Below, one piece after another: positions 35,737-44,754 of a DNA stretch of 64,000 bases (the first letter of the stretch is position 1; the number at the start of each line of letters is the position of its first letter). A program made the position numbers and the translations under genes. Source of the stretch: Beijerinckiaceae bacterium RH AL1 (GTDB lineage: Bacteria; Pseudomonadota; Alphaproteobacteria; Rhizobiales; Beijerinckiaceae); assembly GCA_901457705.2 (NCBI GenBank), contig LR590083.2, positions 2,542,597-2,606,596 on the forward strand, given 5' to 3'. The notes under the pieces are model-generated. The model made no database searches. It saw only the letters and a list, made by a program, of their open reading frames with translations, and was not told the DNA's origin.

Positions 35737-36150
35737 TCAGGCGTACGGCCCCCATTCTCCACTGCCGTAGATCCGCCATGCCTTGACGCCGGCCTTGGCC
35801 AGCACCGTGCGGCCCGTCTTGGCGACCGACACGAGATGGTTGAAGACGAGCGGCGTGCGCCAGGCCAGCGGCCGCGTCGGGTCGCAGACGGCGAGGTAAT
35901 CCTCGCTGTCGGCGTCCTCCATGAGCAGCGTGCCGACCTTGTCGGGGCGCAGCAGCGGCGAGAGCCCGCGGTCGCCCTTCCACAGGCATTCAAAGTCGCG
36001 GCACACCTGCGGGCGAGTCATATAGGCGGCGCAGCCGCCGCCGGCGCTGCAATGCTCGCACCACGGGCCCGGCGGCTTCTTCAGCTCGTCGATCTCGAGC
36101 ACCTTGCAACAGAGGCTGCACGGCCCGCATGCCTTCCCCGGAATCTCCAA
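35737..36150 (-). CDS. YkgJ-like cysteine-cluster protein
   Basis: 137 residues with nine cysteines in the first 55 (positions 8, 11, 14, 15, 31, 34, 40, 50, 55), including CGPCSLCCK. This is the CxxCxxCC pattern of YkgJ-type putative iron-sulphur or zinc proteins. The start is a TTG with GAGG upstream; no ATG precedes the cluster, so TTG is taken. It diverges from the fabD operon. Function is unknown. Confidence 0.75.
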   Translation of the reverse strand: MEIPGKACGPCSLCCKVLEIDELKKPPGPWCEHCSAGGGCAAYMTRPQVCRDFECLWKGDRGLSPLLRPDKVGTLLMEDADSEDYLAVCDPTRPLAWRTPLVFNHLVSVAKTGRTVLAKAGVKAWRIYGSGEWGPYA

Positions 36151-36343
36151 GGCCTCGAAGCTCCACCCCTATCATCCGTTCGACAGTGTTCGCGGCAAAG
36201 CGCGACGCGCGCAATGGCCGCCGCGGCGTGCTCCCCTGCTATTCGAGCGGCGCGGCCTCGGGTTGACTCGGCGGGGAGGCGATGCGAGGGGCACCGCCCA
36301 TGAACGCGACGATCATCACCGCGCCGATGAGCGACGCCCGCGC

Positions 36344-37297
36344 ATGAAGGCCTTCGTCTTCCCGGGCCAGGGCTCCCAGGCCGTCGGCATGGGCTCCGCG
36401 CTGGCCAAGGCTTTCCCGGCCGCGCGGCGCGTGCTCGACGAGGTCGACGACGCTCTCGGCCAGAAGCTCTCGACCCTGATGTTCGAGGGTCCCGAGGCCG
36501 AGCTCACGCTTACCGCGAACGCGCAGCCCGCGCTGATGGCCGTCAGCCTCGCCGTCGTCGAGGTTTTACGCGTCGAGGCCGGCCTCGATCTCGCCCGCGA
36601 TGCCGCGTTCGTCGCCGGCCACTCGCTCGGAGAATATTCGGCGCTCACGGCCGCCGGCGCCATTCCGCTTGCCGCCGCCGCACGCCTGCTCCGCCTGCGC
36701 GGCGCGGCGATGCAGAAGGCCGTGAAGGTCGGCGACGGCGCGATGGCCGCCCTGCTCGGCGCCGATTCGGAGCAGGCCGCGTCGATCGCCGCGGAAGCAG
36801 CAAGCGACGGCGGCCTCTGCGAGGTTGCCAACGACAACGGCGGCGGCCAGGTCGTCGTCTCCGGCACGAAGGCGGCGGTCGACCGCGCGGTCGAGATTGC
36901 CAGGGGGCGCGGTATCAAGCGCGCCATCATCCTGCCCGTCTCTGCGCCCTTCCATTGCAGCCTGATGCAGCCGGCCGCCGAGGCGATGGCCGCGGCGCTC
37001 GCCGAGACCGACCTGTCCGCGCCCTGCGTGCCGCTCGTCGCCAACGTAACGGCGGAGCCGGTGACCGACCCCGCGGCGATCCGCGAGCTTCTGGTTCGCC
37101 AGGTGACCGGCACCGTTCGTTGGCGCGAGTGCGTGGCCGCCATGGCGAAGCAGGGCGTCACGCTGTTCGTCGAGTGCGGCGCCGGCAAGGTGCTGTCCGG
37201 CCTCGTCAAGCGGATCGCCGACGGCGCGACCGGCCTCGCCGTCGGCGCTCCCGCCGATGTCGAGGCCTACCGGGCGCGGGTCGGGGCGGAGGCTTGA
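36344..37297 (+). CDS. fabD: Malonyl-CoA:ACP transacylase
   Basis: 317 residues. FPGQGSQAVGMG near the N-terminus forms the oxyanion region, the catalytic Ser94 lies in GHSLGEYSA, and the conserved His is in PVSAPFHCSLM. The enzyme loads malonate onto acyl carrier protein to start fatty-acid elongation. The ribosome site is weak. It heads the rightward run fabD-fabG-acpP-fabF-mltG-yicC-gmk, a common alphaproteobacterial order. Confidence 0.95.
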   Translation: MKAFVFPGQGSQAVGMGSALAKAFPAARRVLDEVDDALGQKLSTLMFEGPEAELTLTANAQPALMAVSLAVVEVLRVEAGLDLARDAAFVAGHSLGEYSALTAAGAIPLAAAARLLRLRGAAMQKAVKVGDGAMAALLGADSEQAASIAAEAASDGGLCEVANDNGGGQVVVSGTKAAVDRAVEIARGRGIKRAIILPVSAPFHCSLMQPAAEAMAAALAETDLSAPCVPLVANVTAEPVTDPAAIRELLVRQVTGTVRWRECVAAMAKQGVTLFVECGAGKVLSGLVKRIADGATGLAVGAPADVEAYRARVGAEA

Positions 37298-37299
37298 GC

Positions 37300-38037
37300 A
37301 TGTTCGAACTCACCGGCAAGTGCGCGCTCGTCACGGGCGCCAGCGGCGGTATCGGCCGCGCGATCGCCGAGGCGCTGCATGCGCAAGGCGCCACCCTGGT
37401 TCTCTCCGGCACGCGGCGCGAGGCGCTGGACGCGCTTGCGGCGCAGCTCGGCGAGCGTGCGCGTGTCGTCACCACCGATCTGTCCGACACCGCGTCGGTC
37501 GAGGCTCTGATCCCCGCCGCCGAGGCCGCGGCGGCGCCGATCGACATCCTCGTCAACAATGCCGGCGTGACGCGGGACAATCTCTTCATGCGCATGCGCG
37601 ACGAGGAGTGGGACCAGGTCATCGCCGTGAACCTCACCGCCGGCTTCCGCCTGGCGCGCGCGTGCCTCAAAGGCATGATGCGCCGCCGCTACGGCCGCAT
37701 CATCGCCGTCACCTCGGTCGTCGGCACGATGGGCAATGCCGGCCAGGCGAACTACGCCGCCTCGAAGGCCGGCATGGTCGGCCTCACGAAGAGCCTTGCC
37801 GCCGAGGCGGCGACGCGCAACGTCACCGCGAACTGCATCGCGCCCGGCTTCATCGAGACGCCGATGACCGACGTCCTCAACGAGAAGCAGAAGGCCGCGA
37901 TCCTCGGCGCCGTGCCGATGCAGCGGCTCGGCACGCCGGCCGACGTCGCCGCTTGCGCGGTCTTTCTGGCGAGTACGGAAGCTTCCTACGTCACCGGGCA
38001 GACGCTGCACGTGAACGGGGGAATGGCGATGATCTGA
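37300..38037 (+). CDS. fabG: 3-oxoacyl-ACP reductase
   Basis: 245 residues of the short-chain dehydrogenase family: cofactor motif TGASGGIGRAIA, NNAGVTRDN, and catalytic Ser139, Tyr152 and Lys156 (NYAASKAG). The close of the protein (VTGQTLHVNGGMAMI) is typical of FabG. It reduces 3-oxoacyl-ACP with NADPH. It starts 2 bases after the fabD stop with GGAGG upstream. Confidence 0.95.
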   Translation: MFELTGKCALVTGASGGIGRAIAEALHAQGATLVLSGTRREALDALAAQLGERARVVTTDLSDTASVEALIPAAEAAAAPIDILVNNAGVTRDNLFMRMRDEEWDQVIAVNLTAGFRLARACLKGMMRRRYGRIIAVTSVVGTMGNAGQANYAASKAGMVGLTKSLAAEAATRNVTANCIAPGFIETPMTDVLNEKQKAAILGAVPMQRLGTPADVAACAVFLASTEASYVTGQTLHVNGGMAMI

Positions 38038-38256
38038 GGCCGGAGGCGCCGTCAAGCAGCCGTCGGCCGGCTGTCTCGCCACGCACGCGCAAACGTGATA
38101 ACAGCGCCACTGACTTGCCGGGAAATGACCAAATTGCGTGCAGCGCAGTAACGGCAGGCTCGACGGAAGCGCAGGCTGTCTCTAGTGAAGTCTCGACTGC
38201 CATCCGCGGGGTAACGCCCGCCACAAACACCATCCGAAGAACAGGGAAAGACAACG

Positions 38257-38502
38257 ATGAGCGATGTTGCCGAGCGCGTGAAGAAGATCGTGATCGAGCA
38301 TCTCGGCGTCGACGCCGACAAGGTGACCGACAACGCGAACTTTATCGAGGATCTCGGCGCGGACTCGCTCGACACGGTCGAGCTCGTCATGGCGTTCGAA
38401 GAAGAGTTCGGGGTCGAGATCCCCGACGACGCGGCCGAGACCATCGTGACGGTCGGCGACGCGATCCGCTTCCTCGACAAGGCCACCGCCGCCTCGTCCT
38501 GA
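38257..38502 (+). CDS. acpP: Acyl carrier protein
   Basis: 81 residues, highly acidic. The phosphopantetheine attachment site is Ser37 in [22 protein letters not shown], the near-invariant AcpP motif. It carries growing acyl chains for the Fab enzymes encoded on both sides. A 219-bp gap separates it from fabG and should contain its own promoter; GGGAAAG is the ribosome site. Confidence 0.97.
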   Translation: MSDVAERVKKIVIEHLGVDADKVTDNANFIEDLGADSLDTVELVMAFEEEFGVEIPDDAAETIVTVGDAIRFLDKATAASS

Positions 38503-38625
38503 GGCCGGGCTCGCGGCGGCCGCGCCCGTCGCCTCCACTAGTCACGATCGGCCGATTGCCCTTGCCGTGCGAACGGCCGCGCTCCTAACTAGAGGATCGA
38601 GCATCCTCTCTCACGCAGGACTTTG

Positions 38626-39888
38626 ATGCGAAGGGTCGTCGTCACAGGATTGGGTATCGTCTCGCCGCTCGCCAACGGTGTCGATGCGTCATGGGCGCGT
38701 CTGCTCGAGGGCGAGTGCGGCGCCAACCCCATCACCACCTTCAAGGCGGACGATCTGGCCTGCCGGATCGCCATGAACGTGCCTCGTGGCGACGGCTCGA
38801 ACGGCACCTTCAATGCCGACGAGTGGATGGAGCCGAAGGAGCAGCGCAAGGTCGACGACTTCATCATCTTCGCGATGGGAGCCGCGACGCAGGCGCTGGC
38901 CGACGCCGGCTGGGATCCGAAGACCGAGCAGGACCAATGCGAGACCGGCGTCATGTTCGGCGCCGGCATCGGCGGTCTCGGCGGCATCTACGAGCAGTCG
39001 GTGACCCTCTACGAGAAGGGGCCGCGACGCGTCTCGCCGTTCTTCATCACCGGCCGCATCATCAATCTCGCCAGCGGCTACGTGTCGATCAAGCACCGGC
39101 TCAAGGGCCCGAACCACGCCTGCGTCACCGCCTGCTCGACGGGCACGCATGCGATCGGCGACGCGGCGCGCCTCATCGCGCTCGGCGACGCCGAGGTGAT
39201 GGTGGCGGGCGGCGCCGAATCGGCGATCAACCGGATCGGCATCGCTGGCTTCTGCGCCTGCAAGGCGCTCGCGACGAGCTTCAACGACGATCCGAAGAAG
39301 GGCTCGCGCCCGTTCGACCGCGACCGCGACGGGTTCGTGATGGGCGAAGGCGCCGGCGCGCTCGTGCTCGAATCGCTCGACCACGCGAAGGCGCGCGGCG
39401 CCAAGATCTACGCCGAGGTCGTCGGCTACGGCCTGTCGGGCGATGCCTTCCACATCACCGCGCCGGTCGAGACCGGCGACGGAGCCTTCCGCGCCATGCA
39501 GGCGGCGCTGAAGCGCGCCGGGCTGAAGCCATCCGACATCGACTACATCAACGCGCACGGCACCTCGACGCCGCTTGGCGACGAGATCGAGCTCGCGACC
39601 GTCCAGCGGCTGATGGGCGACACCAACCCCAACCTGTCGATGTCCTCGACCAAGGGCGCGGTCGGCCACCTGCTCGGCGCCGCCGGTGCCGTCGAGGCGG
39701 TGTTCAGCGTGCTCGCGATTCGCGACCAGGTCGTGCCGCCCACGATCAACCTCGAGAACCCGCCTGAGATCACCCGCATCGACCTCGTCCCAAACGAGGC
39801 GCGCAAGCGCGACGTGCAGTACGTCATGTCGAATTCGTTCGGGTTCGGCGGCACGAACGCCTGCCTCATCTTCAAGAAGGCCAGCTGA
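38626..39888 (+). CDS. fabF: 3-oxoacyl-ACP synthase II
   Basis: 420 residues from the ATG at 38626 (a TTG one codon upstream is unlikely). The thiolase-fold condensing enzyme has the catalytic Cys170 (ACVTACSTGTHAIG) and the two histidines in NAHGTSTPLGD and GAVGHLLGAAGA. It condenses malonyl-ACP with acyl-ACP and controls cis-vaccenate levels in relatives. In the fab cluster. Confidence 0.96.
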   Translation: MRRVVVTGLGIVSPLANGVDASWARLLEGECGANPITTFKADDLACRIAMNVPRGDGSNGTFNADEWMEPKEQRKVDDFIIFAMGAATQALADAGWDPKTEQDQCETGVMFGAGIGGLGGIYEQSVTLYEKGPRRVSPFFITGRIINLASGYVSIKHRLKGPNHACVTACSTGTHAIGDAARLIALGDAEVMVAGGAESAINRIGIAGFCACKALATSFNDDPKKGSRPFDRDRDGFVMGEGAGALVLESLDHAKARGAKIYAEVVGYGLSGDAFHITAPVETGDGAFRAMQAALKRAGLKPSDIDYINAHGTSTPLGDEIELATVQRLMGDTNPNLSMSSTKGAVGHLLGAAGAVEAVFSVLAIRDQVVPPTINLENPPEITRIDLVPNEARKRDVQYVMSNSFGFGGTNACLIFKKAS

Positions 39889-39890
39889 AT

Positions 39891-39906
39891 CAGGGCCCGT
39901 TCCCTG
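39891..39906 (+). terminator. Weak hairpin after fabF
   Basis: CAGGG and CCCTG form a 5-bp stem with a 6-base loop, followed by TTT, two bases after the fabF stop. It could give partial termination before mltG; the stem is short. Confidence 0.3.
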
Positions 39907-39972
39907 TTTCGCCATATTGCCAGCTAGGGTGCGCTGCGGCGATCTGCGCGTGTTGCCATCAAGAGGGGCGCG

Positions 39973-41859
39973 ATGCGTGACGGCGTGGTGAACGACCCGC
40001 ACGGGACGATGGAAGCTGGGCCGGCGCGGGTCGGCATCCTGGACATGACGATCCGACAGGCCTGGGACGAGGCCGTCGACACGCTGCGCTCCTTCATCGG
40101 GCGCGTCGGGTCCGGACGCCGCGCGCTGCAGAGCCCGAACGAGGCGTTGCAGCCTGAAGCCCCCCCGCCACCGCCGCCGAAGCCGCCAAGCCGCCGCCGC
40201 CCGACGCTCTCGGCGGTCAGCGGCTTTCTGTCTTTCCTCGTGCTCATCGCGGTCGGCGTCATGCTGGCGCTCGGCTATTTCGAGACTCGCCTCGATGCGC
40301 CCGGCCCTCTCGTGGCCGACAAGGACATCTTCATCGCGCCGCATACCGACATCGCGGACATCATCGACAAGCTCGAATCGGAAGGCGTCATCGACAGCCC
40401 GCTCGCCTTCAACGTCGCGCTCACCGTGCAGCAGAAGCGCAAGAAGATCCGCGCCGGCGAGTATCTCATCAAGGCCCACGCCAGCCTGCGCAACGTCATC
40501 GACACGCTGGTGTCCGGCAAGCAGATCCAGCAGTCGATCACGATTCCGGAAGGCCTGACGAGCCAGCAGGTTGTGCAGCGCCTGCGCGACGACCCGATGC
40601 TGGTCGGCGAGATCCGCGACATCCCGAAGGAAGGCAGCCTGCTGCCGGACACCTACAAGTTCGTGCGCGGCTCCTCGCGCAGCGAGATCCTCGACAAGAT
40701 GGAGCAGCTCGACCGCAAGGTCGTCGAGCAGATCTGGGCGCGCCGCTCGCCCGACCTGACGCTGCGCTCGCCCTACGAGATGGTTACGCTCGCCTCGATC
40801 GTGGAGAAGGAGACGGGCAAGGCCGACGAGCGGCCGATGGTCGCCGGCATCTTCATGAACCGGCTGCAGCACCGGATGCGGCTGCAATCCGACCCGACGA
40901 TCGTCTACGGGCTGGTCGGCGGCCAGGGCACGCTCGGCCATTCCATCACGCGATCCGAGCTCGACAAGCGCACGCCCTACAACACCTACCAGGTCGACGG
41001 CCTGCCGCCGGGCCCGATCGACAATCCCGGCCGCGCCGCGCTCGAGGCGGTCGCCAACCCGTCGCGGACGCCGAACCTCTACTTCGTCGCCGACGGCACA
41101 GGCGGCCACGCGTTCGCCGCCTCGATCGACGAGCACAACCGCAACGTGGCGCGCTGGCGCGAGATCGAGCGCGAAGCGAAGGGCAAGGTCGACGTCGACA
41201 AGCTCTCGCCGAGCGCGGTGACGCCGGCGCCCACGTCGAATCGGCGCAGCGACGCGCTCGATCCCGCCTTCGGCGGCCTGCCGAAGACCGGCATCGCGAC
41301 GACGAGCGTCGGCGTGCAGCCGTCGTTCGTCGACCCCGCGTTGAGCCACGACATCACGGCCATCGCCGCCGCCGAGAAGAACGCGCCGCCGCGCGGCAGC
41401 GCCTCCAAGGCGCAGATTCGCAAGCTCGACAGCTCGGCGGTGACGGCGAGCCTCGACGCGCTCGGCTTCTCGATGGAAGGCATCAAGCCGAACGCCTCCG
41501 AGCTGCTCGACGGTCCCGTGCCGGACCAGGACATAGCGGCCGCTGCCGTCGCCAGCGCGCCCGCCGTCGCGGGCCGGGCCGGTCCTGCCGCGCTCGCCTA
41601 TGCGCCCTCGCCCGCGCCCGCTGCGACCGCACCGGCGCCGCGCGGGAAGGCGGCACTCGACGCGATGCCGAATGACAAGCAGGTCGACCTCTTCAGCGAT
41701 CCGAAACCCGGCGCGCAGGTTGCCGCCGCGCCGATGAAGGTGCCGCCGGCGCATCCCAAGATCTACGATGCCTCCGAAGGCACCCCGCTCGACCCGCTGA
41801 AGGACAAGTCCTACGACTTGAACAGCGGCAAGACGATTCCCGCCGACTTCCAGCACTGA
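39973..41859 (+). CDS. mltG: Endolytic murein transglycosylase with long C-terminal extension
   Basis: 628 residues. A cytoplasmic Pro-rich N-terminus, one membrane helix (about residues 82-100), then a LysM-like region and the MltG (YceG) catalytic domain with the essential Glu278 in LASIVEKETGK, plus FMNRLQHRMRLQSDPTIVYG and PYNTYQVDGLPPGPIDNPG. MltG cleaves nascent glycan strands and sets their length. After about residue 400 an Ala/Pro/Ser-rich tail of about 230 residues follows, which is unusual compared with the 340-residue E. coli protein. Ribosome site AGAGGGG. Confidence 0.93.
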   Translation: MRDGVVNDPHGTMEAGPARVGILDMTIRQAWDEAVDTLRSFIGRVGSGRRALQSPNEALQPEAPPPPPPKPPSRRRPTLSAVSGFLSFLVLIAVGVMLALGYFETRLDAPGPLVADKDIFIAPHTDIADIIDKLESEGVIDSPLAFNVALTVQQKRKKIRAGEYLIKAHASLRNVIDTLVSGKQIQQSITIPEGLTSQQVVQRLRDDPMLVGEIRDIPKEGSLLPDTYKFVRGSSRSEILDKMEQLDRKVVEQIWARRSPDLTLRSPYEMVTLASIVEKETGKADERPMVAGIFMNRLQHRMRLQSDPTIVYGLVGGQGTLGHSITRSELDKRTPYNTYQVDGLPPGPIDNPGRAALEAVANPSRTPNLYFVADGTGGHAFAASIDEHNRNVARWREIEREAKGKVDVDKLSPSAVTPAPTSNRRSDALDPAFGGLPKTGIATTSVGVQPSFVDPALSHDITAIAAAEKNAPPRGSASKAQIRKLDSSAVTASLDALGFSMEGIKPNASELLDGPVPDQDIAAAAVASAPAVAGRAGPAALAYAPSPAPAATAPAPRGKAALDAMPNDKQVDLFSDPKPGAQVAAAPMKVPPAHPKIYDASEGTPLDPLKDKSYDLNSGKTIPADFQH

Positions 41860-41860
41860 C

Positions 41861-42760
41861 GTGAGCGCGGGGCCCGGCAGGATCGCGAGCATGACCGGCT
41901 TCGCGCAGGCGCGCGGGCTCGCCGGCGAGGCGCGCTGGACCTGGGATATCAAGACGGTCAACGCCAAGGGCCTCGACCTGCGCCTTCGCGCGCCGACCGG
42001 CCTCGACGCGCTGGAGATCGAGGCGCGCAAGGTGATCGGCGCGCGGCTGACGCGTGGCACCTGCCACGCGACGCTGACCGTCGCTCGCGAGTCGGACGCG
42101 CCGGCGGTGCGCCTCAATCTCGAGCTTCTGACCTCGCTCGCCCGCACTCTCGACGGGCTGGACCGTCCGCCCGACGTGGGCCCGGCGACGCTCGACGGGC
42201 TGCTCGGCGTCCGCGGCGTTGTCGAGCTCGACGAGCGCGCCCCGGACGCCGCTGCCACCGAAGCGCTGAGCAAGGCCGCCCTGGCCGGGCTCGACGAAGC
42301 CCTCGCAAGCCTGGTCGCGGTGCGTGAGGCGGAGGGCGCGGCGCTCGAGCAGGTGCTGCGGCAACGGCTCGATCGCATCGCCGCTCTCACGGCGCAGGCC
42401 GACGCGGCTCCGCAGCGTCGCCCCGAGGCGGTGCGCGAAAAGCTCGCGCGGACGATCGCCGAGCTTGCGGAGCGTCACGCCCTCGATCCGGACCGGCTGC
42501 ACCAGGAGGCGCTGATCCTCGCCGCCAAGGCGGATGTCCGCGAGGAGCTGGATCGGCTCGCGACCCACGTCGTCGCGGCGCGCGCCCTGCTCGACGGCGG
42601 CGGCGCGGTCGGGCGGCGGCTCGACTTCCTCGCGCAGGAGCTCGGCCGCGAGGCCTCGACCTACTGTGCCAAGGCCAACGATGCGGCGCTGACCGCGATC
42701 GGCCTTGAACTGCGCGTCGAGATCGAGCAATTCCGCGAGCAAGTCCAGAACATCGAGTAG
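41861..42760 (+). CDS. yicC: YicC-family endoribonuclease
   Basis: 299 residues. The N-terminal MTGFAQA signature and the C-terminal run ELGREASTYCAKANDAALT and VEIEQFREQVQNIE are characteristic of YicC. E. coli YicC has been reported to act as an endoribonuclease linked to small-RNA decay. The GTG start lies 2 bases after the mltG stop; an in-frame ATG at 41891 directly opens the conserved motif and is an alternative. It precedes gmk by 5 bases, a conserved pair. Confidence 0.9.
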   Translation: MSAGPGRIASMTGFAQARGLAGEARWTWDIKTVNAKGLDLRLRAPTGLDALEIEARKVIGARLTRGTCHATLTVARESDAPAVRLNLELLTSLARTLDGLDRPPDVGPATLDGLLGVRGVVELDERAPDAAATEALSKAALAGLDEALASLVAVREAEGAALEQVLRQRLDRIAALTAQADAAPQRRPEAVREKLARTIAELAERHALDPDRLHQEALILAAKADVREELDRLATHVVAARALLDGGGAVGRRLDFLAQELGREASTYCAKANDAALTAIGLELRVEIEQFREQVQNIE

Positions 42761-42765
42761 CCGGC

Positions 42766-43446
42766 ATGACCGAGACAGGCACGGGCGCCACGCATCCCTC
42801 CGAGGAGGCGCAAGCCGTGCCGCGGCGAGGCTTCATCCTGATTCTCTCCTCGCCGTCCGGCGCCGGCAAGACGACGCTGACGCGGATGCTGCTGACGCGC
42901 GCCGACCTCGACCTCACCCTGTCGATCTCGGTGACCACGCGCGAGCGCCGCTCGAGCGAGGCCGACGGCGTGCACTACCATTTCATCCGCAAGAAGCAGT
43001 TCCTCGCCATGCGCGACGGCGAAGAGCTGCTCGAGTGGGCGGAGGTGCACGGCAACTTCTACGGCACCCCGCGCGAGCCTGTGGAGAAGGTGCTGACGCA
43101 GGGCCGCGACGTGCTCTTCGACATCGACTGGCAGGGGACCCAGCAGGTGAAGGCAAAGGCCGGGATGGACGCGGTCACGATCTTCATCCTGCCGCCCTCC
43201 ATGGCCGAGCTGCGCGCCCGCCTGGAGCGCCGCGCCGAGGACCCGCCGGAGACGATCGCCAAGCGCCTCGCCAACGCCCGCAACGAGATCCGCCGCTGGA
43301 CGCAATACGACTACGTTCTGATCAACGACGACATCCAGGTCACCTTCGACGACCTGCTGGCGATCATCGAGGCGGAGCGGCGCCGCACCGCGCGCTGCAG
43401 CGAGACGGTCGGCCGCTTCGTCGAGGGTCTGCTCTCCGAGCCGTGA
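42766..43446 (+). CDS. gmk: Guanylate kinase
   Basis: 226 residues. The P-loop is SSPSGAGKTT (28-37), followed by the GMP-binding region SVTTRERRSSEADGVHYHF and DIDWQGTQQVK. The enzyme phosphorylates GMP to GDP with ATP. It has an N-terminal extension of about 20 residues relative to E. coli Gmk. Last gene of the fab-gmk run; it converges with a methyltransferase gene. Confidence 0.96.
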   Translation: MTETGTGATHPSEEAQAVPRRGFILILSSPSGAGKTTLTRMLLTRADLDLTLSISVTTRERRSSEADGVHYHFIRKKQFLAMRDGEELLEWAEVHGNFYGTPREPVEKVLTQGRDVLFDIDWQGTQQVKAKAGMDAVTIFILPPSMAELRARLERRAEDPPETIAKRLANARNEIRRWTQYDYVLINDDIQVTFDDLLAIIEAERRRTARCSETVGRFVEGLLSEP

Positions 43447-43476
43447 GGGACGTGGCGAAGCGGCGTTGACCTGATT

Positions 43477-44085
43477 TCAGGACCGCTCAAAAGCGCGATA
43501 CGTGTGGGTCGAATCGTCGAACGTCGCCGATGCGAAACCCGCATGAGGTCGGAAGACGTCGGATCTCATGAAGGGGATCGGATCGGCGACGCGATCGACG
43601 TTCCAGCCGAGGATCAATATGCCACCCGGTTTCAGGACGTGGGCCAGCCCGACAAAGGCTCGATCGATCTCGTCGCCGCTATCGATTCCGAATCCGAAGA
43701 CGCCGTTGAAGATCACGACGTCGAACGTGCTCGGCGGGAAATGGGCGTCGAGACACGTCGCGTCCCCGACGACATGCGTTTCGGCGCCCCAGCGCGCCGC
43801 GTCCGGATCGATGTCGATCGTCGAGACCGACTTGCCCGCCGCCTTCAGCCGCGAGTTGATGTCCACGGAATAGCGACGGCACCCGACGTTGAGGATGTTC
43901 GTGCCGGGGTGCGCGGCGAGGATCGGCAGGATGACGTCGCGCATGTGGACCCTGTCCGGATAGGACGGGATCTCCCGGTCCAGCAGCCGATCGTAGATCG
44001 CGTGCCGAAGTGTGGCGGGCGCCAGCTGCTTCAATACCGGCACGACCGAGATCACCGCAGACAGCCTCCTCAGGAATGTCGTCAC
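43477..44085 (-). CDS. SAM-dependent methyltransferase, substrate unknown
   Basis: 202 residues with a class I methyltransferase core: ILNVGCRRYSVDIN (motif I, with GCR instead of the usual GxGxG), STIDIDPDAARWG, DVVIFNGVFGFGID and LKPGGILILGWNVD. No specific substrate motif is recognised. It stands alone between gmk and a low-GC stretch next to tRNA-Phe, and could be an acquired gene. Confidence 0.75.
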   Translation of the reverse strand: MTTFLRRLSAVISVVPVLKQLAPATLRHAIYDRLLDREIPSYPDRVHMRDVILPILAAHPGTNILNVGCRRYSVDINSRLKAAGKSVSTIDIDPDAARWGAETHVVGDATCLDAHFPPSTFDVVIFNGVFGFGIDSGDEIDRAFVGLAHVLKPGGILILGWNVDRVADPIPFMRSDVFRPHAGFASATFDDSTHTYRAFERS

Positions 44086-44577
44086 GATTTCAACCTGTTA
44101 CTCAAATCGGATGGCGCGCTTTACGTAGATGCTCTCAGTGTAGCAGATCCCTCGGATTTGAGTTCGTGTGATAAGATGCAGGAGACGGAGATCGGCGTTC
44201 GTGTCTTTTAACGCCGACTGTTGGCGGCGCACGAGCAGTTCGGGTGCCTGTGCTTAATTTGCGAATTTGCGAGGGACCCTGCCCCTTCGTCTTTCTTGCG
44301 GGTAAATAGCCACGGGACAACTTTCGGCGGCCAAACTAGAATATCGCCGCAACGTGCAAGAATGCGTCCGCGACGGAGTAAGAGTCTAGCTGTATCTTTT
44401 AAGCAAGACGGGCGCGGCATTGAGAAAATACACAAACGGCCCCAATCGAGGTCTTAGTCCACAGTATTTCTCTAATAAAAGGCTCGAACCTTCCTTACAT
44501 TAAGGCAAGGGCATGCTATGCTTCCCGCGCAACGATGTGCCGGGTAGATTCTGATAAACTTAGACTTCTAGAACGAA
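44086..44577. other. 492-bp low-GC intergenic region beside tRNA-Phe
   Basis: Composition drops to about half G+C (40% in 44461-44520), against about two thirds around it. The two short open frames here (about 75-78 codons, opposite strands) have no ribosome site and no recognisable family. Since it lies directly downstream of the tRNA 3' end, it may be a remnant of an integrated element, but no integrase or duplicated tRNA end was found. Confidence 0.6.
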
Positions 44578-44653
44578 TGGTGCCCAGGGGAGGAATTGAA
44601 CCACCGACACTGCGATTTTCAGTCGCATGCTCTACCAACTGAGCTACCTGGGC
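44578..44653 (-). tRNA. tRNA-Phe (GAA)
   Basis: 76 bases. The acceptor stem GCCCAGG pairs with CCTGGGC, the D arm has AGCTCAGTTGGTAGAGC, the anticodon loop is CTGAAAA with anticodon GAA, the T arm has GGTTCAATTCC, and the CCA end is encoded. Confidence 0.97.
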
Positions 44654-44681
44654 GCCGGTCGCCGGAGTGCGGCGAGGCGTC

Positions 44682-44711
44682 CTTATAAGGGAGCCGTTTC
44701 GCCCTTGTCCA
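44682..44711 (-). promoter_or_regulatory. Predicted promoter of tRNA-Phe
   Basis: On the minus strand TGGACA (44706-44711) and TATAAG (44682-44687) are 18 bases apart, close to consensus, about 29 bases upstream of the tRNA 5' end. The GC-rich stretch between could be a discriminator. Confidence 0.5.
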
Positions 44712-44754
44712 GCCTCGTGCGCTGCCTTGGCCGCAGCGCGATCTCGGGCGGCGT

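Noticed and set aside
38689-42390. Leftward open frame of more than 1200 codons across fabF and mltG
   Set aside because: It spans several conserved genes on the other strand and has no recognisable domains; a GC-rich antisense artefact.
44208-44457. Two opposite short frames of about 75 codons in the low-GC patch
   Set aside because: No ribosome site, no hydrophobic or family pattern, and the two frames overlap each other.
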